NCBI GenBank assembly: GCA_024244665.1
Contig: JAAEOI010000578.1
Span: forward strand, 1-8,259
DNA length: 8,259 bases
Reading direction: 5' to 3'
From: Bacteroidota bacterium
Lineage (GTDB): Bacteria; Bacteroidota; Bacteroidia; Bacteroidales; GCA-2748055
The position numbers and the translations under genes were made by a program. Below, in pieces: positions 1-4,894 of this stretch. The notes below the pieces were generated by a model that saw only the letters and a list, made by a program, of their open reading frames with translations, did no database searches and was not told the origin of the DNA. How positions within the stretch are numbered: the first letter of the stretch is position 1; each line of letters opens with the position of its first letter.

Positions 1-387
1 AACTCCGAAGTAAAAACCCGCTTCCTGGCCTTGCTCCTGTGCAAGAATCGGACACCAGTTCCATGGATAGGTAGCGGCAGCAATCCAGGCTTCAAAAGTA
101 AAAGAATCGCCAAGTTTGGGAACCTTCTCCGACTTACGGATTACTCGGGTTGTGAAGCCATCTAATTTTAAAGCGCTGCCATCCGGCCCTTCTACTAACT
201 TGAAATTTCCGTGTACTGAATCTTCCACGCTCGAAACTTCATCAGTAATCACCCTTGAATTGCTTGTATTGAAATTCCAGGACGCTACAGGTTCAATTTC
301 ACCGGGCTTATTAGTGGTTGAAGCCCAACAGGTATTACCAGGGAGAAGTATCACAATGAAGCAAATTGCTATGAAAAATTTTCGCAT
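1..387 (-). CDS. Secreted protein with N-terminal LamG/concanavalin A-like domain (3' end cut by window)
   Basis: Only the first 129 residues are visible; the gene runs off the left edge. It opens with a signal peptide (MRKFFIAICFIVILLP, then probable signal peptidase I cleavage after ...NTCWA). No good lipobox is seen, so export to the periplasm or beyond is more likely than lipidation. From about residue 33 the sequence reads like the start of a Laminin_G_3/LamG jelly roll: VASWNF, then the hallmark GSALKLDGF at about 70-78, then SFTFEAWI at about 96-103 and a Trp/Tyr-rich stretch (YPWNWCPILAQ) to GFYFGV. In Bacteroidota and Planctomycetes this domain often precedes a glycoside hydrolase or another carbohydrate-active module, but that part lies outside the window, so the activity is unknown. 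The start at 387 follows an A-rich stretch. An in-frame ATG at 417 would add MNHIILKNNN before the signal peptide and is less likely. It is probably the last visible gene of the operon, after the sulfatase. Confidence 0.8.
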   Translation of the reverse strand, partial: MRKFFIAICFIVILLPGNTCWASTTNKPGEIEPVASWNFNTSNSRVITDEVSSVEDSVHGNFKLVEGPDGSALKLDGFTTRVIRKSEKVPKLGDSFTFEAWIAAATYPWNWCPILAQEQGQEAGFYFGV

Positions 388-453
388 GTTATTGTTTTTT
401 AGAATTATATGATTCATTACTAATCTATGCATCTATTGAGATTCCCAAATATA
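388..453. other. AT-rich spacer between sulfatase and LamG gene
   Basis: This 66-base gap is the longest in the window. It holds no Shine-Dalgarno sequence, no convincing promoter and no strong hairpin. The best inverted repeat is AATCT/AGATT (422-426 and 439-443), five pairs with a 12-base loop and no T-run, too weak to call a terminator. Read-through from the sulfatase gene into the LamG gene is therefore the simpler reading. Confidence 0.5.
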
Positions 454-1989
454 TTATTTATAATCAGCCCCCGTCAAACTGTTTAATACGGATTCCTGCC
501 ATTTGCGAAGCTCAGTCTGCATCTCCTCCACAATTTCAGGAAAACTGTCAGCCAGGTTTTTTGTTTCTCCCCTGTCATTCTGAATGTCATACAACTCAAA
601 TCCCTTTTCATTGGGCGACTCTCCTTCCACTACAAGTTTATACTGATTTTTCATCATTGTACGTTCTCCGGTAAAATCATTTTCCGAAACCTTGTCAAAT
701 TTAAAATTAACGAAAGTACGGTTAAATTTCCCATGCAGCATTTTTACAAGAGGAGTGGTTCCTTCCTGAAGTATTGGATCGATATAGGGTGGATATGATT
801 CATACATCTCTTCTTCAGGATCAAAACTCCAAAAAAACAGAGGCTTGTCACGCTGTTTTTCGGGATCATTAAAAAACGGGACAAGGCTGGTTCCGTCAAG
901 AGGCCTGTTGGGTAGGGGCTGGTGGGTCATTTCAGCCAGGGTTGGCAAAATATCAGTGGTGACCGAAATAGCAGAAGTTGCTGCCGGCTCTTTTATTACC
1001 GCTGGCCATTCCAATACTCCCGGGACTCTCACACCCCCTTCATACATCTGCCCCTTTTGACCCCTCAATATCATTCCGGTGCGAGCCGCACTTGGTGGTG
1101 TGCCATTGTCGCCACAATACCAGACCAGCGTATTGTTCTGTAAATTATTATCCCTTAGATAGGATCTTAATTTGCCTATCGCCCTATCCATGGCGGTTAT
1201 TTCAGCATAACGCTCCTGTAAAACATCCCGAAGCGGCCGGTTTACCCTTTTTCCAGTTTCATTGGATGTGAGGCCAACTTCAATATTGCTCAAACTATCA
1301 GGGAGATTATCATACAGGGCAAGATCCCCCGGCAACCCACTATAAGGCTCATGCGGCGAACCAAACCAGACCACTGCCAAAAACGGTTTATCCTGTTTTT
1401 TTGACTTTTGAATAAACCGGATGGTTTCATCGATAACAATTTCGGAACCCTCCCCTTCTATTCTTTGCGGAGTTTCCCCATTTCTTGACATAACAGGATT
1501 TAATTCAAAAAAATTGTCATGTGAAAACCACTCATCAAAGCCCATGGCTCCGGGATTGGTTGGAGACTCTTTTTTTACCGGTCCCAGGTGCCATTTCCCA
1601 AAATGAGCACTGGCATAGCCGGCCTTTTTCAGAAGGTGTGCAATGGTGATTTCCTCCGGACGGATTGAAAAACCCGGTGTAAATGTACCATAACGATTTG
1701 GATGTCTGCCCGTCATAAAACTGCCCCGTGTTGGTGAACAACTCGGGTGCCCGGAATAAAAACGGTCCATACGCAAACCACTGGCCGCCATTTCATCAAG
1801 AACAGGCGTTTTTACAAAAGGATGACCGTTGTACCCCACTTCATCCCACCCGTGATCATCGCCCATAAGCAGGATGATGTTTGGAAGCTCACCCTGACTG
1901 TTATCTCTCTCCTGCTTTGAGTTGGAGCAGGATAATGCGGTCAATAAAATGATGATAACGATTCCTTTGAATTGAATCTTTGATTTCAT
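454..1989 (-). CDS. S1-family sulfatase lipoprotein (formylglycine-dependent)
   Basis: This is a type I sulfatase of 511 residues, a normal length for family S1, which removes sulfate esters from glycans. Numbered from the start used here: GDD at 43-45 supplies metal-ligand aspartates; CSPTR at 84-88 is the C-x-P-x-R signature whose Cys is oxidised to formylglycine, with MTGR following; FGKWHLG at 131-136 gives the active-site Lys and His; SPHEPY around His213 is a second active-site His; GDN at 293-295 gives the distal metal ligands; RGQKGQMYEGG near Lys312 is a further conserved site. The C-terminal subdomain has the usual YKLVV and ELYD strands. An in-frame ATG at 2034 would add 15 residues (MQMFYK...) and overlap the upstream gene. 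The ATG at 1989 lies 13 bases after that gene's stop and gives a clean lipoprotein signal (MKSKIQFKGIVIIILLTALS then Cys21), so it is preferred. Neither start has a Shine-Dalgarno sequence. Activation needs a formylglycine-generating enzyme or anSME encoded elsewhere. Substrate and S1 subfamily cannot be set by eye; a GalNAc-6-sulfatase-like relationship is possible. Confidence 0.95.
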   Translation of the reverse strand: MKSKIQFKGIVIIILLTALSCSNSKQERDNSQGELPNIILLMGDDHGWDEVGYNGHPFVKTPVLDEMAASGLRMDRFYSGHPSCSPTRGSFMTGRHPNRYGTFTPGFSIRPEEITIAHLLKKAGYASAHFGKWHLGPVKKESPTNPGAMGFDEWFSHDNFFELNPVMSRNGETPQRIEGEGSEIVIDETIRFIQKSKKQDKPFLAVVWFGSPHEPYSGLPGDLALYDNLPDSLSNIEVGLTSNETGKRVNRPLRDVLQERYAEITAMDRAIGKLRSYLRDNNLQNNTLVWYCGDNGTPPSAARTGMILRGQKGQMYEGGVRVPGVLEWPAVIKEPAATSAISVTTDILPTLAEMTHQPLPNRPLDGTSLVPFFNDPEKQRDKPLFFWSFDPEEEMYESYPPYIDPILQEGTTPLVKMLHGKFNRTFVNFKFDKVSENDFTGERTMMKNQYKLVVEGESPNEKGFELYDIQNDRGETKNLADSFPEIVEEMQTELRKWQESVLNSLTGADYK

Positions 1990-2002
1990 ATAAGTGTCTA
2001 TT

Positions 2003-4882
2003 TTATGGTAGAATATTTTGTAAAACATCTGCACCTAACTCTTTTTCAGGGGAAAACTGATCTGATTTTACATAATTCAGGATGCTGTAATAGAGTTGCC
2101 TTGCTTCCGGCATGTCCTGAAGATTAAGCAGATCAATGGCACATATCAAAACACTACCCTCTCCATATTTCGTTTCGAAAATCATTCCCAGTTTATGGTT
2201 TCGGGCAAAATTATCAATGGTCTGTACCAGAGGTTTATAATCAGCCGGAGTCTCATCAAGGATGATTGGTTTGCAATTTTTCACCAGCTGCCACCATTGC
2301 CAGTTGCTGTGAAACTCAGTGGGGAATTGTGCGAACAGAGGAGAGTCGGGATCACATATAAATCCCAGTGATCCGGGTGCAGGTTCAAAGCCACGTTTAA
2401 TCGCTCCCCTGGCAAACATGGGGTAACACCAGAAATCGGTCTGAAATGCACCCTGAATGCAGTGTGTAAGTTTGTCATGCTCCGGTATAATAATGGCCTT
2501 ACCTCCCTGTTGAAGATGTGTTCTTGTTTTTAAATCAAATTTTTTCGTAACCAGAACTCCTTGGGGAACGCTGGTATCCACCGCCTTTGGATAGACCCAA
2601 ATATCATATTCGTTCAGGTATTTTGTACCCTCCACTGAAATAGTGATTTTCAGTTTTTCAGCTTTCTCAATACTATTTAACGCAAAACTAACCTCGCCAA
2701 TATTTACCAACCCTCCCCGGGCAATACTCTTTTGCGTGAATACTCCTTCACCGATGAATTCTCCACTACTATTGGCAACCTTCCAGCCTACTTCTGCATC
2801 CTCGAAATCTTCTTTTCCATAATGGGCGATTGCGATATCTCCCCTGAACTCTTCATCATTGGTCCATGTATACTTACTCATTTTCAGCAGCGGGACCACT
2901 TCGCTGCAGAACTGGCTCCACTCTTCAGGAGTAACCACTCCTTTGGATTCCATGAAGTCATTCAGGATCCCCACCAGGGCAGTACCCTGTCCCGGGAAAT
3001 CCTGGATATCCAGCAACTGAATTCCTGCGAAATCAGGTGTTCTCAAAGCTGTTTCAATATCCTCCCTGTAACAGATCACGGCCAGTTTTCCCGATGCCTG
3101 TACAAAATCATCTGCCTGGTCCAGCATCTTTGCCTCCTTCAGTCTCTCTCTGAAGATCTCATAATTCCTTGCCCTGGTTACACCCGTAAATTTGGGGATA
3201 TCCTTAAAATCGGGAGAGACCTGGAACTGACCCGTTTCATGGCCAATAACGGGGACATTAAAATCTTTTATGGATTCCGAATAATCGACCAGGGTAGAGG
3301 GAGGAAAGTTGTCTATGTGACCGTTTGCATAATCTATGTGAAAATAGGATCCGCGAACGGGTCCCTGTTCAGTACCCGTTTTTGCGCATACCCAAAAGTC
3401 ATCTCCTTCGGCAAAACTCTGGTCCCAATGCATGGTGTTGCTTCCCTGGGCATATAATCTCCTGGGGTCAATCTCCTTGAAATCTGCCACCAGTTTGTAC
3501 ATGGCCGGGTTTCGACCAAGCTCATTGCCCAGGGTAAACATAGTAAAGGAGGGATGATTTCCAAAATATTTAAAGATCAACTCCCCCTCCCTTTGCAGGT
3601 AATCTTTCAGAGTCATATTGATCCTGCTGGTATCCACCTGCAGATAATCGATGTTGTACATCGCACGAACAGCCTCATTCTCCATGCTCTTGTTATCCAT
3701 TCCACTCCTTTTGTTGGGAAGCTCGGGTTGAAGGTAGACTCCCACCTCATCGGCTGCCTTCAGCGCTTCTTTGGGAGGGCACCATGAATGATACCGCCAG
3801 TGATTGATGCCATAGGATTTCAACTGCCTGAATAATTTCAACCATGCTGCCTTATTCATGGGGGGATAACCGGTAAGGGGATAATTGGCACTGTCAGTAC
3901 GCCCCCGCAGGAAGACCCTCTTGCCGTTTATATAGATATACCTGCCCTTCCTGCTGAATTCACGCATTCCAAAATCCACCTGCTGTGAACTGTTGCAGGA
4001 TTTATCACCCGAGCGGACTGACAGGTATAAATTCAATTTGATCAGGGCCGGATCAAATTCATCCCACAGGGGAGCTTCTGTATTAAAATTGTAGGTAAAC
4101 TCAAATAGCTTATCCTTTCCGATCCCCGATATCTCTTCCTTTCGGGTTTGAAATTTCACAGGGCTTTCTGTATTCCAGCTCTCCGCAGCTACCACCAATT
4201 CCCCTGCAGCCTCGCTGCCGGTGATATTCCCGATGTTAACCCGGATCTTCACCCGGTTGTTTTTTACATCCGGATATACCTGGACCTCCTCCATCCACAC
4301 CGGATCGGTGGCCTGAAGTTCGATTCTGCCCACAATCCCGTTCCAGTTGGTCTGGGTGCGCTCATCCACGGCATGGGAAGGGCCCACAGGAGGCATCCTG
4401 GCATTATCAACCAGCACTGTAATCCTGTGCTTACCAGGCTTTATGGCTTTGGTCAGATCGAAATACTGGGGAGCGCTCAATGTGTTTTCATACCCGCAGC
4501 CCACATCGTCAAACCAGACATACGTATCCTTGGTCCGCTCCAGAAGCAGCTTTACACTCTTGCCGGCCCACTGTTCAGGAATCTCCACCTCCTTCTGGTA
4601 CCAGGCCGCGCCCTTCCAGTACCATACACGCGAAAGGCGCTCCAGCTCATGTTCATCAACGAAAGTGCCTTTTTTATTTTCATCCGTAGTACCGGGAAGC
4701 CTTATTGAATCGCTGAATTCCTGGCTGTACCATCTCTCCTTCATCCCTGCATTGTCAGGATCAAGCTGAAACTTCCAGCTCCCAGATAGATCTTTAATCT
4801 CATTATAATCCGGGTAAGATTGATTACAGGCAGTGGTAATCATCATTAGCACAAACAAGCCTATTAATGTAGGTCGCATCAT
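2003..4882 (-). CDS. GH2-type glycoside hydrolase lipoprotein, paralogue A
   Basis: A 959-residue exported hydrolase with the GH2 superfamily layout. The signal peptide ends at ITTA-Cys19, a plausible lipobox. Residues about 30-200 form the N-terminal sugar-binding jelly roll (LSGSWKFQLDP at 32-42, LPGTTDE at 62-68). Residues about 200-308 form an Ig-like sandwich. Residues about 310-660 form the TIM barrel, with FLRGRTDSANYP and HWRYHSWCPP in early strands. The acid/base is probably Glu454 in TLGNELGRNP; the nucleophile is probably Glu549 in VIGHETGQF. A second beta-sandwich (about 690-765) leads to a C-terminal domain resembling the GATase-like fold of some beta-galactosidases (GGKAIIIP at 793-800, HSNWQWWQL at 858-866, ARQLYYSILNY at 927-937). 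The barrel motifs resemble a group of Bacteroidota proteins annotated only as GH2 or sugar-binding domain proteins, so the glycosidic linkage is unknown. It starts 12 bases after GH2-B, preceded by a purine-rich AAGAGAG. It begins ATG-ATG, and the second Met aligns with the start of GH2-B, so 4879 is an equally good start. Confidence 0.93.
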   Translation of the reverse strand: MMRPTLIGLFVLMMITTACNQSYPDYNEIKDLSGSWKFQLDPDNAGMKERWYSQEFSDSIRLPGTTDENKKGTFVDEHELERLSRVWYWKGAAWYQKEVEIPEQWAGKSVKLLLERTKDTYVWFDDVGCGYENTLSAPQYFDLTKAIKPGKHRITVLVDNARMPPVGPSHAVDERTQTNWNGIVGRIELQATDPVWMEEVQVYPDVKNNRVKIRVNIGNITGSEAAGELVVAAESWNTESPVKFQTRKEEISGIGKDKLFEFTYNFNTEAPLWDEFDPALIKLNLYLSVRSGDKSCNSSQQVDFGMREFSRKGRYIYINGKRVFLRGRTDSANYPLTGYPPMNKAAWLKLFRQLKSYGINHWRYHSWCPPKEALKAADEVGVYLQPELPNKRSGMDNKSMENEAVRAMYNIDYLQVDTSRINMTLKDYLQREGELIFKYFGNHPSFTMFTLGNELGRNPAMYKLVADFKEIDPRRLYAQGSNTMHWDQSFAEGDDFWVCAKTGTEQGPVRGSYFHIDYANGHIDNFPPSTLVDYSESIKDFNVPVIGHETGQFQVSPDFKDIPKFTGVTRARNYEIFRERLKEAKMLDQADDFVQASGKLAVICYREDIETALRTPDFAGIQLLDIQDFPGQGTALVGILNDFMESKGVVTPEEWSQFCSEVVPLLKMSKYTWTNDEEFRGDIAIAHYGKEDFEDAEVGWKVANSSGEFIGEGVFTQKSIARGGLVNIGEVSFALNSIEKAEKLKITISVEGTKYLNEYDIWVYPKAVDTSVPQGVLVTKKFDLKTRTHLQQGGKAIIIPEHDKLTHCIQGAFQTDFWCYPMFARGAIKRGFEPAPGSLGFICDPDSPLFAQFPTEFHSNWQWWQLVKNCKPIILDETPADYKPLVQTIDNFARNHKLGMIFETKYGEGSVLICAIDLLNLQDMPEARQLYYSILNYVKSDQFSPEKELGADVLQNILP
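2265..2317. repeat. 53-bp perfect direct repeat, copy in GH2-A
   Basis: This stretch matches 5157-5209 in GH2-B base for base. It encodes the HSNWQWWQLVKNCKP part of the C-terminal domain. It is the longest exact match I found by eye between the paralogues. Third codon positions are identical too, in genes that elsewhere differ at many of them. Confidence 0.9.
3411..3454. repeat. 44-bp perfect direct repeat, copy in GH2-A
   Basis: Identical to 6297-6340 in GH2-B. It encodes the YAQGSNTMHWDQSFA segment of the barrel, between the acid/base and the nucleophile. Like the 53-bp repeat it keeps synonymous positions identical. Confidence 0.9.
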
Positions 4883-4887
4883 TACTA

Positions 4888-4894
4888 CTCTCTT
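4888..4894 (-). promoter_or_regulatory. Possible ribosome binding site of GH2-A
   Basis: Between the GH2-B stop and the GH2-A start the coding strand reads AAGAGAGTAGTA and then ATG. AAGAGAG is a partial match to the anti-Shine-Dalgarno complement, 5 bases from the first ATG and 8 from the second. The other starts in the window lack anything comparable and have A/T-rich leaders, as is usual in Bacteroidota. The better spacing to the second ATG mildly favours 4879 as the true start. Confidence 0.4.

Noticed and set aside
116..412. 98-codon plus-strand frame at the left end
   Set aside because: It lies over the LamG gene, whose minus-strand reading has a signal peptide and a recognisable fold; the plus-strand product resembles nothing.
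422..443. Inverted repeat AATCT/AGATT in the spacer after the sulfatase gene, considered as a terminator
   Set aside because: Only five A/T-rich pairs with a 12-base loop and no T-run, so not a credible intrinsic terminator.
2732..3457. Open frame of 241 codons on the plus strand opposite the GH2-A barrel, with a similar 187-codon frame at 6110-6673 opposite GH2-B
   Set aside because: Both are antisense to strongly conserved coding sequence, have no recognisable domain or ribosome binding site, and the two do not share one conserved length or start. Their partial similarity follows from the paralogy of the minus-strand genes.
4148..4708. Overlapping plus-strand open frames opposite the GH2-A N domain
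   Set aside because: Several frames are open at once, which reflects codon composition of the minus-strand gene. The translations are rich in Pro, Ser, His and Cys without any domain pattern.
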